Source of the DNA: Sphingomonas sp. CFBP 13720
GTDB taxonomy: Bacteria > Pseudomonadota > Alphaproteobacteria > Sphingomonadales > Sphingomonadaceae
Reading direction: 5' to 3'
Assembly: GCF_014842075.1 (NCBI RefSeq)
Contig: NZ_JACYVA010000002.1
Coordinates: 124,001-188,000 of the forward strand
DNA: 64,000 bases
The translations under genes and the position numbers were made by a program. Shown one piece after another: positions 8,239 to 17,122 of this stretch (its first letter is position 1; every line of letters begins with the position of its first letter). The notes below the pieces were generated by a model. The model searched no databases, had not been told where the DNA came from, and saw only the letters and a list, made by a program, of their open reading frames with translations.

Positions 8239-10164
8239 TTACCAGGTGACGGAGGTACGGACGACGACGGTGCCGGTGCGACGCATTGCCCAGCTGACGT
8301 CCATGATCATCCGCAGCGCGAGGCTGTCGGTCTGGAACATGGAGCGGATCGACCCACCGGCGGGCACGGCACCGGCCGACGCGATCTGCGCGGGTGCGGT
8401 GTCTTCCATGTGCAAGGTTGCCTGATCCGACACGTCGAACGTCGGAACGTCGCCGGTCGCCGACATGAAGTCGGCGGCGTCGACCAGCGCGACCACGCCC
8501 AGCGGCACGGTCGAAGAGATCAGCGCCGGATAGCCCATGAAGTTGCCCGCCGCGATTTCCGCCTTGAACGGGAACTGGCCGGTGCCATCCTGAATGAGGC
8601 TGGCACTGATGGCCTGCGCCGGGTTCATCAGCCAGACCGGGTTACGAACGTTGCCGTTCGTTGCGGCCGTCAGGTCGGTGAGCATCGCCTTCGCGTCGGC
8701 GACGAGGGCATTCATGCCACCGCCTGCCGTGCCCGCTGCGGTGCTGGCACCGTTGCGGATGCCTGCCGGTCGGATGATCGTGGCGGGCAGGGCGTCGAGC
8801 AGCACCACGTCAAGCGCAATGCTGGTGTCTTCCTGAATCGCCGTGCGCAGGATCTGCTCGATCTGCGGCGTCGAGTGCCGCGTGATCTCGCGCGTCATGG
8901 TGGTGATGACCGCCATCTTCTTCGGCGTGATCGTGGTGCTGGTGAAACCGGCCTGACGGACCGGGATCGCGGCGCCTTCGCCGACGAACGAGCCAGCGAC
9001 GGTCGGCGTCGATGCGCGCGACGGCAGCGACACCTTGCCAGCCGAGCCGAAGCCGAAGCGACCGCCGATCGCCGACAGGCGCGGGTAGATCGAAGTCGGC
9101 AGCAACAGGTCGAAGAAGTCGCCGATCGCTGTTTCAACCAGTGCGCCGGCCCATGCTGGGGTGACGGTATCGGCGGGAACGGTTGCCGAGCGGGTCAGCA
9201 CGTCGAGAACCGCCTTCGTCGCGACATCGTCGCCGTACGCCTGCTTCAGCGCCACATCGAGCGGCACCTTGCGAACGTGGGCGAGCAGTCCGACCGTCAT
9301 CGAGCGGAAGATATGATCGACCGGTTCGACCTTCTTGGTCGCGACGGCAAACGGCCGGCGCTGGTCGGCCGGCGCGCTGCGCTCGACGGTGCGGGCGTCG
9401 ACCGTAATCGTGGTCGGGCCGGCCTGCGTGCCGGCAAGAGCCGCTTCGGCGCGCTTGAGCGACGTCAGCGAGGCGTCCTTCTGCTCGATCTGGGTGGTGA
9501 TGCCGTCGGTTTCGGCGCCGCTTTCGATGGCCGTCGACAGGTTGTCGCGCAGCTGGGCAAGTTCGTCCTGAGCGCTTTCGATGCGCTGTGTGAGGGTCGT
9601 CATATTCGTGTTCCTTGGGAGGGTCGGGATCAAGGCGGGCTCGCCGGGGGCGCGACGGGTGTCGGGGACGATCTCGGTGTCAGTCTCGACGAAGATCATC
9701 CGCTGGGTGTCGCGGGAAAGGTTCAGCTGCTTGGCAATGCTGAGCGCGTTCGGGTTCGCCGGGATGGCAACCACGCTGCATTCGACCAGTTCGCTTTCGA
9801 TGTAGCGCAGGCCGCCGTTCGCCAGCGGCTCGGCCTTGATGCCGCGAAAGCCGACCGATACGGCGCGGATCATCTTCGCTTCGAGGAAGGCGCGGATCTC
9901 ATCGACCCGGCTGCTCTTGCCCTCGGGAAGCATTTCGAGGTCGCCGACCAGTTCGCCGTTCTCGACGCGGACGTTCTTCCAGTTGCCGATCGGGAACGCG
10001 CTGTCGTGGCCGAACAGGGCGATCGGGTTGCGCTTGAAACTCGTCAGCTTCCACCCGGCCGGCTCGACAATGTCACCGTAGCGGTCGACCGTGGCGTCGC
10101 TCATCACGAAGCGAAAGGGATCGTCGCCGGCCGCGCGTGCGACCGCCTTGTGCAGTACCTGCAT
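8239..10164 (-). CDS. Fused prohead protease (S78-like) and HK97-type major capsid protein
   Basis: A 641-residue fusion. Residues 1-150 carry an HK97-type prohead protease: H53 in FGHDS, S103 in AVSVGF, and acidic residues in ESELVECSVVAIPANP. From M188 the sequence becomes an HK97-fold capsid protein, with a coiled-coil delta domain (about 190-245) and then the N-arm and P/A domains (AVLDVLTRSATVPAD, TREITRHSTPQIEQIL). In HK97 these are separate genes; here they share one frame. An in-frame ATG at 9603 with its own AAGGAA site could also produce capsid alone. The protease would mature the capsid by removing the delta domain. Confidence 0.93.
   Translation of the reverse strand: MQVLHKAVARAAGDDPFRFVMSDATVDRYGDIVEPAGWKLTSFKRNPIALFGHDSAFPIGNWKNVRVENGELVGDLEMLPEGKSSRVDEIRAFLEAKMIRAVSVGFRGIKAEPLANGGLRYIESELVECSVVAIPANPNALSIAKQLNLSRDTQRMIFVETDTEIVPDTRRAPGEPALIPTLPRNTNMTTLTQRIESAQDELAQLRDNLSTAIESGAETDGITTQIEQKDASLTSLKRAEAALAGTQAGPTTITVDARTVERSAPADQRRPFAVATKKVEPVDHIFRSMTVGLLAHVRKVPLDVALKQAYGDDVATKAVLDVLTRSATVPADTVTPAWAGALVETAIGDFFDLLLPTSIYPRLSAIGGRFGFGSAGKVSLPSRASTPTVAGSFVGEGAAIPVRQAGFTSTTITPKKMAVITTMTREITRHSTPQIEQILRTAIQEDTSIALDVVLLDALPATIIRPAGIRNGASTAAGTAGGGMNALVADAKAMLTDLTAATNGNVRNPVWLMNPAQAISASLIQDGTGQFPFKAEIAAGNFMGYPALISSTVPLGVVALVDAADFMSATGDVPTFDVSDQATLHMEDTAPAQIASAGAVPAGGSIRSMFQTDSLALRMIMDVSWAMRRTGTVVVRTSVTW
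9601..9622 (-). promoter_or_regulatory. Internal ribosome-binding site and in-frame start for free capsid protein
   Basis: On the minus strand AAGGAA precedes an in-frame ATG at 9603 with about eight bases between. Translation from it would give a 453-residue capsid protein beginning MTTLTQRIESAQDEL, exactly at the start of the delta-domain coiled coil. The octamer CCTCCCAA (9615-9622) directly abuts the Shine-Dalgarno, the same arrangement as at the 13519 start. Use of this start is inferred. Confidence 0.55.
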
Positions 10165-10178
10165 CGCGTTGCTCCTGT

Positions 10179-11915
10179 TCAGCCGATCATGGCCATGACG
10201 TCGACGGTGGTGACCGTCGGATTGCGGCTCATCAGCATTGCTGCGTTGAACATGGCCGCCAGCGGATCGATCTTCGCCGATGCTTCCCGCTTAACGATCG
10301 CCACGGCGGTCGCGCCGCGCGGCTCCATCTTCGCGTTGCCGACGCACCAGCGCATCAGTTCCAGACCGCCGTGACGCATCGTCCGTGCGGCCAGCTTCCG
10401 CGCGGTCGCCTTGACCACGCTCGATAGTTTGTACCCCTGCCCGATGGCAGTCATCTGTTCGTCATCGAACCCGCTCGACGCCAGTTCATCGACCAGCGTC
10501 GTAACGCCGACCGGGTCCAGTCCGATCGCCCCCTCTGCCGGGAACAGATCGGCCTCCCGAACGCGAACGAGGATGTCGGCGACCCCGCGCAGATCCTCGG
10601 TCAGTTCGGCGTCGGCGTCGGCATCGTCCGCGCCGTCGACGTCGATCTGGGCGAACTCGGGCAACTCGCAGCGGGTCAGCGACCCCTCTGCCTTCAGTTC
10701 CTCCAACTTCGTTACGATATCCGGCCGACGCTTCCAGACGATCGACCATGCCCACGCATGCGCCCACACGAGCCAGCGTTTTGACCCCTTCTCACGACCG
10801 ATCAGGCAAAGCCCGAGCAGATCGTCCATGCCGCCGCCGTCGACGCCCGCCACCACGACTTCACACCGCGACAGGAAGGCGTCGAGCGATCCGAGCGATC
10901 GATCCGTCGCAGCCTCCCAGAACACGGCACCGGTCCACTGATCGCGCGCCAGACGCTGTCCGATCTCGACGTTGAGATGCTTCGACAGGAAGATCTGCAA
11001 CGCGCCCGGCTCGCCCTGCCGCGCCTCGGTCAGCTTTTCTTCAAGATACTCGGCATCGACCGACCGGCCGATGTTCGGGTTCGTGATGTAGAAGTTCGCC
11101 GGGTCGAAATAGGCTTCGCTTTCCAGCATGGCTGGCGGCCATTCGTACAGCATGCCGAGCTTGCGCCGGTTGACGATCGATCCGTCGCGGATGGCACGAA
11201 ACTGATCCAGCTTTTCCTTGAACACACCGCGCGGCTCGGCATCGCTGTGCGTCGTCAGATACACGACGAAACCTTCCGGTCGGGAAACCCGACCGCCCGT
11301 CGCCTCCATCAGCATCGCGGCCGCCTTGGGGTCTTTGCCGAACAACCACAGTTCTTCGACAAGGATGAATGCGGCCTTCTTGCCGCCGACGACGGACGCA
11401 TCCGCCGACACGACCTTCAATTCCGCATTCGTCGTCAGGTGCCTGATGCGCCGCTCATGATCGATCGGCTTGAGAATGGCGGCCAGTTCAGGGTCCGCCC
11501 GTACCATCCCGGCAGCCGGGATATAGACGTTGTCGGCAATCTCCTTGGTTGGTGCCAGCACGAGCAGTTCAGCGTCGTCCCGCCAGTTCATGACCAGCGC
11601 CGTGATCATGATCCCGGCGGCGATCGTGGATTTTGCGTTCTTCTTCGAGATCAGGAGCATGAACTCCCAGATCAGCCGCCGCCCTTCCTCCGGGTCGAAC
11701 GCCCCAAAGATCGCAGCGACAAAGTCGAACACGAACGGTTCGGCGGCTTCCCCGAACGTCGGCGCCCCCGGCACGTCAACGATCCGAAGCCCTTTGAAAA
11801 TCTCCAGTGCCGCTTCCGCCTCATCTGGGAACAGCGGCTCCATCGCGATTAGTGATTCACCCGCAACGATCCGCTCCTGCCAATCCGGGCAGGCGGTCGA
11901 CCACGTGCGCTCCAC
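10179..11915 (-). CDS. Terminase large subunit
   Basis: A 578-residue packaging motor. The Walker A-like motif SKKNAKS is at residues 90-96, with Walker B-type FILVEEL about 80 residues later; the C-terminal half has acidic residues of the nuclease domain ([16 protein letters not shown]). These features place it in the terminase_1 (YmfN/HK97 gp2-like) group. The start is GTG at 11915, one base after the small-terminase stop. It pumps DNA into the prohead through the portal and cuts the concatemer. Confidence 0.94.
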   Translation of the reverse strand: MERTWSTACPDWQERIVAGESLIAMEPLFPDEAEAALEIFKGLRIVDVPGAPTFGEAAEPFVFDFVAAIFGAFDPEEGRRLIWEFMLLISKKNAKSTIAAGIMITALVMNWRDDAELLVLAPTKEIADNVYIPAAGMVRADPELAAILKPIDHERRIRHLTTNAELKVVSADASVVGGKKAAFILVEELWLFGKDPKAAAMLMEATGGRVSRPEGFVVYLTTHSDAEPRGVFKEKLDQFRAIRDGSIVNRRKLGMLYEWPPAMLESEAYFDPANFYITNPNIGRSVDAEYLEEKLTEARQGEPGALQIFLSKHLNVEIGQRLARDQWTGAVFWEAATDRSLGSLDAFLSRCEVVVAGVDGGGMDDLLGLCLIGREKGSKRWLVWAHAWAWSIVWKRRPDIVTKLEELKAEGSLTRCELPEFAQIDVDGADDADADAELTEDLRGVADILVRVREADLFPAEGAIGLDPVGVTTLVDELASSGFDDEQMTAIGQGYKLSSVVKATARKLAARTMRHGGLELMRWCVGNAKMEPRGATAVAIVKREASAKIDPLAAMFNAAMLMSRNPTVTTVDVMAMIG

Positions 11916-11916
11916 G

Positions 11917-12399
11917 TCAGTTCATCATCCGCGTCGGTATCGGTCGCGGCGCATATTTACCGGTAACAGCCTCGGCCTTCGCCGTGGCTTCCTCTTTCTT
12001 ACCCAGTCGCGGCAGTGCCGGCGGCGCGCCGTTGCGGCCCCGGTTGGCGACCCGTTCGGCTGTGTCTGCCAGGGTGGCTTTGTCGAGGCGTTTGCCTAGT
12101 TCTTTCTCGGCGGCGATGTTGCCCTCGGCTGCCGCCTTGTTCAGCCGCGCCAGCTGGGTCATTTCCATGCGCAGCTTGGCGGCATCCCGCTTTTTGACCT
12201 CGGCAAAATAATGCTTCCGCAGCGTCGGGACCGAAACTCCGATTGCGATTGCCGCCTTCTTCACATCCAGACCGCGTGCGAACGCCAGCAGCACCTTGTT
12301 CGAGTTTTCGAGGCTCCACCGATGTTCGGGCCGCCCACGGGTTTCCTCGCGCGACAGAATAGGGTCGCCGAATAGATCGACGTCAAAATCCTCCGCCAT
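11917..12399 (-). CDS. Terminase small subunit-like DNA-binding protein
   Basis: A 160-residue protein beginning [13 protein letters not shown]. It has a helix-turn-helix near residues 27-55 ([18 protein letters not shown]) followed by long charged helices, as in many small terminases that recognise the packaging site. The ATG at 12399 has AAAGGGA upstream; longer upstream starts run through low-complexity sequence and are less likely. It is placed immediately before the large subunit. Assignment combines the HTH and the context; sequence alone would not prove it. Confidence 0.75.
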   Translation of the reverse strand: MAEDFDVDLFGDPILSREETRGRPEHRWSLENSNKVLLAFARGLDVKKAAIAIGVSVPTLRKHYFAEVKKRDAAKLRMEMTQLARLNKAAAEGNIAAEKELGKRLDKATLADTAERVANRGRNGAPPALPRLGKKEEATAKAEAVTGKYAPRPIPTRMMN

Positions 12400-12481
12400 G
12401 AAGAAAAAAATCCCTTTGTGAGAACCGATGCGGTCTAGGCCCGGCGCCCTCTCAGATTTGAGACCACCCCCCCCTGCCCGG

Positions 12482-12832
12482 TCAGCGGGCGCGTCGTTCC
12501 TCCCGTTGCTTGTCGCTGTCGTGGCAGCGCTTGCAGAGGCACTGAAGGTTGCGATCATCCCAGAACAGGGCTTCGTCGCCCCGATGCGCCTTCGTATGGT
12601 CGGCGACCAACTGCGACGTGTCCGACATTATGATCTGGCAACGCTGACACGTGAACAGGTCACGCACCAACACCGACCACCGCAACGTTTGCCAACGAGC
12701 CGTCTTGTACCACCGCCGCCAGCCTTGCTGGTCGCGATCGTGATCCCGTTCCTGTCGGGTTGCCGGCACGCTGAGGCGCGACGGCAATGTCTGAAGTCTA
12801 GGCTTCAGCCCGGTCAGCTTGCCCAAGTGCAT
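12482..12832 (-). CDS. Phage HNH endonuclease
   Basis: A 116-residue protein (ATG at 12832; the frame stays open to 12991). The C-terminal half shows the HNH/zinc pattern: CQRC, then VADHTKAHRG, then NLQCLCKRCHDSDKQ. An HNH nuclease just upstream of the terminase genes is a recurrent arrangement in HK97-like phages, where it assists terminase cleavage. The Shine-Dalgarno is weak and a hairpin lies just upstream, so the start is uncertain. Confidence 0.85.
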   Translation of the reverse strand: MHLGKLTGLKPRLQTLPSRLSVPATRQERDHDRDQQGWRRWYKTARWQTLRWSVLVRDLFTCQRCQIIMSDTSQLVADHTKAHRGDEALFWDDRNLQCLCKRCHDSDKQREERRAR

Positions 12833-12844
12833 ACACCACAACGC

Positions 12845-12882
12845 ACAACGCCCCGCCGGACCGAAGCCAGACGGGGCGTTGT
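12845..12882 (-). terminator. Strong hairpin upstream of the HNH gene, terminator-like or regulatory
   Basis: ACAACGCCCCG at 12845-12855 pairs perfectly with CGGGGCGTTGT at 12872-12882 (11 bp, 16-nt loop). No U-tract follows on either strand, so intrinsic termination is uncertain. It separates the replication genes from the packaging genes and could attenuate or stabilise the transcript. Confidence 0.45.
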
Positions 12883-12991
12883 AAGGTTCAGGGAGGATAC
12901 CGTGGCGTTCCCGAAGGCCCGTCCCAGTGTGACCACAAATAGGCTGATTTTCCGCGATAGACGAACAGGGAAAATGTTCAGCCTTGCACAT

Positions 12992-13519
12992 TTACCCCGT
13001 TGACACGTTCCGCTGTGGATTTCCGCCATTCACGCGGTTGCAGATCGAAGTGATAGCGCGTCCGTACCGCATCCGAAGCCCTTCCGAACCGCGTTCAAGG
13101 TCCATGGCGGGCAGTAGCTTGACCCAAGGCACCTCGCGCCGCCCGCGCGCCAGCTGCCCGATCGCTAGGCCGATCAGCTTGCGGTCGGCAGGATCGATCG
13201 CGTCGAGCCAACCGAACGCTTCCTCCATCTCGGCAACGTCCTGCCGCGTCATCGCTGCCGACCGTAGTGCCACGTCGCTGCTGGTCCCTTCGCCGCCTCT
13301 CGCATCATAGTCCCCGGCGAACACGTCGCGCGATATCTCCGGCCAAGCCGACCGGATGCGTTGCCAGCCCCGCTCCCGGTCGGCGTACCGCTGACAGGTG
13401 CGCAGCGCCTCGACGAGACGATCCTCGACATCATCGAACCCCAGCACGGGAGGATAGCTATCGACCTTCCCTTCAATGGGAAGGAGATTGGGAGGATAGA
13501 ATGTAGCGTTTACAGTCAC
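12992..13519 (-). CDS. Phage DUF6362-like protein, probable sigma-like HTH
   Basis: A 175-residue protein. The middle (DRLVEALRTCQRYADRERGWQRIRS) and the C-terminal block (VPWVKLLPAMDLERGSEGLRMRYGRAI) resemble DUF6362, a phage family with a C-terminal HTH of sigma-like character. The start is GTG at 13519 with AAAGGA seven bases upstream. The first 30 residues include two 'YPP' stretches that arise from CCTCCC repeats in the DNA, and this segment is probably not conserved. It lies downstream of the primase-helicase and before the packaging genes, a place suited to a late regulator (inference). Confidence 0.65.
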   Translation of the reverse strand: MTVNATFYPPNLLPIEGKVDSYPPVLGFDDVEDRLVEALRTCQRYADRERGWQRIRSAWPEISRDVFAGDYDARGGEGTSSDVALRSAAMTRQDVAEMEEAFGWLDAIDPADRKLIGLAIGQLARGRREVPWVKLLPAMDLERGSEGLRMRYGRAITSICNRVNGGNPQRNVSTG

Positions 13520-13704
13520 TTAGATATCCTTTGGGAGGTTGGGAGGAAGAACGTGGATGAACTTCGTGCGCGCGCCCGCATATCTGCGCGCTACGGAACC
13601 GGGCTGCATTTTGCCTCCCAAGTTCCCACACCCTCCCAAACCCGCAGAAAACCGCGCTTCCCAAGGCTTCGCGATCCTCCCATCGGCGGGAGGGTGGGAG
13701 GATC
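13488..13704. repeat. Cluster of TTGGGAGG octamers with a perfect hairpin, candidate replication or regulatory element
   Basis: Exact TTGGGAGG copies lie at 13488-13495, 13531-13538 and 13539-13546 (the last two in tandem). The inverse CCTCCCAA lies at 13614-13621 and 13632-13639. A perfect 10-bp inverted repeat (GATCCTCCCA 13673-13682 with TGGGAGGATC 13695-13704) overlaps the end of the primase-helicase gene. Otherwise no convincing gene lies in 13520-13702. Iteron-like repeats beside a replicative primase suggest an origin or regulator-binding region (inference). Confidence 0.5.
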
Positions 13705-16492
13705 AGGGGGACAAATAGTCGTCGTCGTCGCTGTCACCGGTGGGTGCGGGAGGGGTCACAGAACCGGGTTTGCGGCGCGGTGCAGGCAGGTCAGTCTCGA
13801 TCGGTCGACCGTCGCGAACGAAGTCGTCAGCGGCGTACAGCGGCCATATGTCGCCCCACACCATCGAACTGGACTTGCGCTTGCGGAACGATTTACGTTC
13901 CAGCTGCGACGCCAGATACTTTGGTGACCACGGCTTGCCACTGGCGGGCAGCAGTTGCGCCCACGTCTGCCATGCCGCGAACAGTTCATGCAGCGCGCTA
14001 GACCCGATCGTCTCGCCCGGCACCTTCTCGATACACAGGGCGAGGAACTTGCCGAGAATATCGTTCTCATCAAGGTACGCCTCGGTCGCCTCGCGGATCG
14101 TTTCTGGCAACGGCAGGCCGGTCGACAGGTACTGAAGCGCGCCACGTACCATCCGGTTGAGAATGCCGGCCGCTTCCTGCACCAGCTTCGTCTTCAACTG
14201 TGGATCTTGCTCCGCATCGGGAATGATGATCTCCCACGGCACCAGCTGCATGCGTCGTCGGATACCGTGATCGGTCCCGATCCCCGGCTTGGTGTTGGCG
14301 ATGATCGTATTCTTGAACGTGATGATCAGTTCGAACGGCGGCTTCATCAACTCGCGCACGCCGCCCTTCGGTTCGTCGCTCGTCAGTTCCTTGACCAGTC
14401 CGTCCGAGAACTTCGAACCATGCTCGGCTTCGTTCGCATAGACCATGCGCCGGCCAGCCAGCGCGGCGAGATCGGGCGACGCGTCCGATCCCTTGCGCGA
14501 TCGGTCCGAGTCCATGAACGTGTTGATCGACGCTGCCCAAGCGTAGTCGCCGAGGATCGCGCGTTTCGTATTAATCCAGACGCCCTTGCCGTTCGCGCCC
14601 TCGCCGTAAAATATCGCCATCTTTTGCGCGCTGGCATCGCCGAGCATGTTGTACCCGGCCCACACGTCGAGGAACGCTCGCATTTCGTCCTTCGGCTGCA
14701 CGCGCGCCAGAAACGCGTCGTACGACGGGCACGTCGCATCCGGGTCGTACGCGGCCGTGCCCGCCTTGGTGATGCGATGACGGCGGCGCGGCTCGACAAG
14801 TCGGACGCTTGCCGCCTGCCCATCCTCCGACCGGCTGAATACAAGCGTACCGTTCGCCATATTGACCAGCAGCGGATCGGCATCGAAGTCGCCCGGCCGC
14901 GCCGATAGCCGTGCCTCGGCCAGCTTTGGCAGGCTGGATATGTGACCGGCCCCTTCGGACGTTCGCCCCCATTTGCTGATCGTGCTGGACAACGTGACGA
15001 TCGTACCGTCGCGGAGCGTCTTCAGCACGCGATCGAGCCGGCCTTTCTGCTGCTGTTCGTGCGCCGCCAGCTGCGCCGCATCATACCCGTCCGGCGCAGC
15101 TTCAGGCACGCCGCTGGCCTCCACGAATCCTGCCTCTTCCTGAATAGCCCGCATCGTGTCCTGCACCGCGCGCCCCAACAGGCTGACCGCCATGTCGCGG
15201 TTCCAGCGCTTGCCATCCCACGCCAGCCAGCCCCATTGCTCGACGTACAGGAAGTCCCGGCCGTAGCGGCGCAGGAAGCGTTGGAGGTTGCCGAGGTCCG
15301 TCTGCGGCAGGAACGCGCATTCCTGCGTCAGCGCGTCGTCCCCGGCCCCCGTTTTGCCGATACCAGCGCCTGCCCCTCCCATTTGGGAGTGTGGCTTGCC
15401 ATCCTCCGTCGAATCGGGGGCGGGGGGTGAACCCCGGGAGGATTGAGAGGGGCCGCGTTCCCGGCGGGAACGCGATGCGGCCGCGATCTCTGCGAGATCA
15501 CGAGGATTTTCGAGACCGGCTGTCCATCCGCTGTCGAGCGTCGCCATCAGCTGCCGTTCGTCGTCGCCGCCGGGATTCGCGCGCGCCGCCGCCTCGACGG
15601 CGCTCCGCGCCATCGCATCGGACAGTGCGCCGGCTGCGACCAGCGTGGCCACCTTGAATGCACCTTCGTTCAGGCGCGCGTTTCGCTGACCCGATCCGGC
15701 GCGCTGGATATCGCGACATTCACCGTCGAGCGCCGCCAGCGCATACTTCCGAACATCATCGTCGACGTCGCCACCGATCGCGGAAGTTGGCGCGGCACGG
15801 CGCGGGGGCGACCGCTGTGGCGATGCTGGCTTCGTCCGATCACGCAGGATCTTGACGAGCGAAGCCGGTGCCTCGGCGACAGCGGCCGGATCGGCCCAGT
15901 CACCGTGCGTCCAGCTATAGGCTCCAGGTCCTTTCTTGCCACCTTCGGCCAGATCGCCGACCCGCTCGGATGGCGGTGCAATGATGTAACCGCCCTGCCC
16001 GCGCACATCGATATGCTTCGGCAGATTGCCACGGTTGCCGATCGGATCGCCTGCCGGCATCCTGAACCATTGATGCTCGCCGCCCGAAGGCGTGGCCGAG
16101 GTTAGGGTCGGCGGCAACGCCTCGCCCATTTGCGCCAGCAGCGCTGCCTTCAGTCGCTCGACGCTCCATTCTTCAGTCGAGATCTCGCCGGTTTCTTCGT
16201 CGACCGTTTCGTCGACGCGCGGATCGAAGTCGATATGCAACAGACCGCTGACACCGGAATGCAGCCCGATCTGGGCGCGTGGCCACTTGCGCCACCATGC
16301 CGCGATCTGGGCTTCGTCGCGCGTCGCCTTATGCAGCCCGCCGGTATTCTTGATGACGTTGCCGTCGTCGTCCCGATCGCGGGTGACAAGCGGGCGACCG
16401 TTCTGGACGTTGCAGGGAAAGACGAACCACCCTCGACGCGCGAAAGCGACCGCCGCCTGCCCCATCGGCGACAGCGTGGAATTGATCGACAC
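13703..16492 (-). CDS. Phage primase-polymerase/superfamily 3 helicase (P4 alpha-like)
   Basis: A 929-residue two-part replication protein. The N-terminus (about 10-220) is a PrimPol domain with the catalytic HIDFDP motif and a following GGEHQWF. From about residue 430 a D5_N domain precedes the helicase, whose Walker A is FYGEGANGKG near residue 630; the later VYANEAEHGSKF fits Walker B and sensor regions. Such proteins prime and unwind DNA at phage origins. GTG start at 16492. Between the domains is a Ser/Pro-rich linker. Complete by length and motifs. Confidence 0.93.
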   Translation of the reverse strand: MSINSTLSPMGQAAVAFARRGWFVFPCNVQNGRPLVTRDRDDDGNVIKNTGGLHKATRDEAQIAAWWRKWPRAQIGLHSGVSGLLHIDFDPRVDETVDEETGEISTEEWSVERLKAALLAQMGEALPPTLTSATPSGGEHQWFRMPAGDPIGNRGNLPKHIDVRGQGGYIIAPPSERVGDLAEGGKKGPGAYSWTHGDWADPAAVAEAPASLVKILRDRTKPASPQRSPPRRAAPTSAIGGDVDDDVRKYALAALDGECRDIQRAGSGQRNARLNEGAFKVATLVAAGALSDAMARSAVEAAARANPGGDDERQLMATLDSGWTAGLENPRDLAEIAAASRSRRERGPSQSSRGSPPAPDSTEDGKPHSQMGGAGAGIGKTGAGDDALTQECAFLPQTDLGNLQRFLRRYGRDFLYVEQWGWLAWDGKRWNRDMAVSLLGRAVQDTMRAIQEEAGFVEASGVPEAAPDGYDAAQLAAHEQQQKGRLDRVLKTLRDGTIVTLSSTISKWGRTSEGAGHISSLPKLAEARLSARPGDFDADPLLVNMANGTLVFSRSEDGQAASVRLVEPRRRHRITKAGTAAYDPDATCPSYDAFLARVQPKDEMRAFLDVWAGYNMLGDASAQKMAIFYGEGANGKGVWINTKRAILGDYAWAASINTFMDSDRSRKGSDASPDLAALAGRRMVYANEAEHGSKFSDGLVKELTSDEPKGGVRELMKPPFELIITFKNTIIANTKPGIGTDHGIRRRMQLVPWEIIIPDAEQDPQLKTKLVQEAAGILNRMVRGALQYLSTGLPLPETIREATEAYLDENDILGKFLALCIEKVPGETIGSSALHELFAAWQTWAQLLPASGKPWSPKYLASQLERKSFRKRKSSSMVWGDIWPLYAADDFVRDGRPIETDLPAPRRKPGSVTPPAPTGDSDDDDYLSP

Positions 16493-16532
16493 GGTGTGTT
16501 TCCCCGACTCGCGCTCGCAGGCGCGCTAATTC

Positions 16533-17120
16533 TTATTCGGCGTTGATCGCTCGGATTTTCACGAGTTTAGCCTCGGCCTCTGCCGCGCGGGCTTCGGCGA
16601 CCTCGGCCCGCTTCAGCACCGCCGCCAGTTCGATCCGTTCTTCGTCACGATCATCGAACCGCGCGCGGACCATGCCGAGCAGCGTGTCGATATCGGTACG
16701 CTCCAACGCCGGCACCGGAGCGGATGCCGCCGGGGCAGCAATGCCACGCTCAATCAGTTCAGCCGCAGCCTGACCGAGCGCGATATTGCGATCCGTCGCG
16801 AGCTGCTCGACAGCGGTGATGGCGACAACGGCAATGGCGGGCAGCTGGATCGACTTTGCGGGCATTGGCTGGGCTTCCTTACAAACGGGCAGCGTCGCGA
16901 CTGGCGACGACGAATGAGGGACTGGCGGCTCCCAGTCGGCCGGACGGGGCCGACCATCGCGGCAGAAAGCGCAGCGTCCTTCGATGAGGCGAGGCATCCA
17001 CCATTCGCATTCGTCGCATTCTCCCGCGACGCCAGCGGCGATTGGGAGCGCGGCGCGTGCCACGCCAGTCGCGACACGGACTTCGGAAAGCACTGCGGCG
17101 ATATCGGCAGCGTCCGCCAT
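16533..17120 (-). CDS. Phage protein with zinc-ribbon-like CxxC...CxxC and C-terminal coiled coil
   Basis: A 195-residue protein starting MADAADIAAV (ATG with AAGGTG five bases upstream; a GTG two codons earlier overlaps the dnaN stop as GTGA). Residues 34-55 have CDEC...CAFC, like small DksA/TraR-type zinc fingers found in phages. The centre holds a helix, and the last 45 residues (ELAAVLKRAEVAEARAAEAE) are a coiled coil. It lies between dnaN and the primase-helicase, so a replication accessory role is plausible. No exact family is recognised. Confidence 0.7.
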   Translation of the reverse strand: MADAADIAAVLSEVRVATGVARAALPIAAGVAGECDECEWWMPRLIEGRCAFCRDGRPRPADWEPPVPHSSSPVATLPVCKEAQPMPAKSIQLPAIAVVAITAVEQLATDRNIALGQAAAELIERGIAAPAASAPVPALERTDIDTLLGMVRARFDDRDEERIELAAVLKRAEVAEARAAEAEAKLVKIRAINAE

Positions 17121-17122
17121 GA

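Noticed and set aside
7264..10374. A very long open frame on the plus strand antisense to the capsid, small protein and portal genes
   Set aside because: It is a high-GC mirror of real minus-strand genes, with Arg/Gly/Asp-rich composition and no recognisable domain.
13473..13664. Small minus-strand frame between the primase-helicase and DUF6362-like genes
   Set aside because: It consists mainly of the CCTCCC repeat region and overlaps the DUF6362-like start; no ribosome site.
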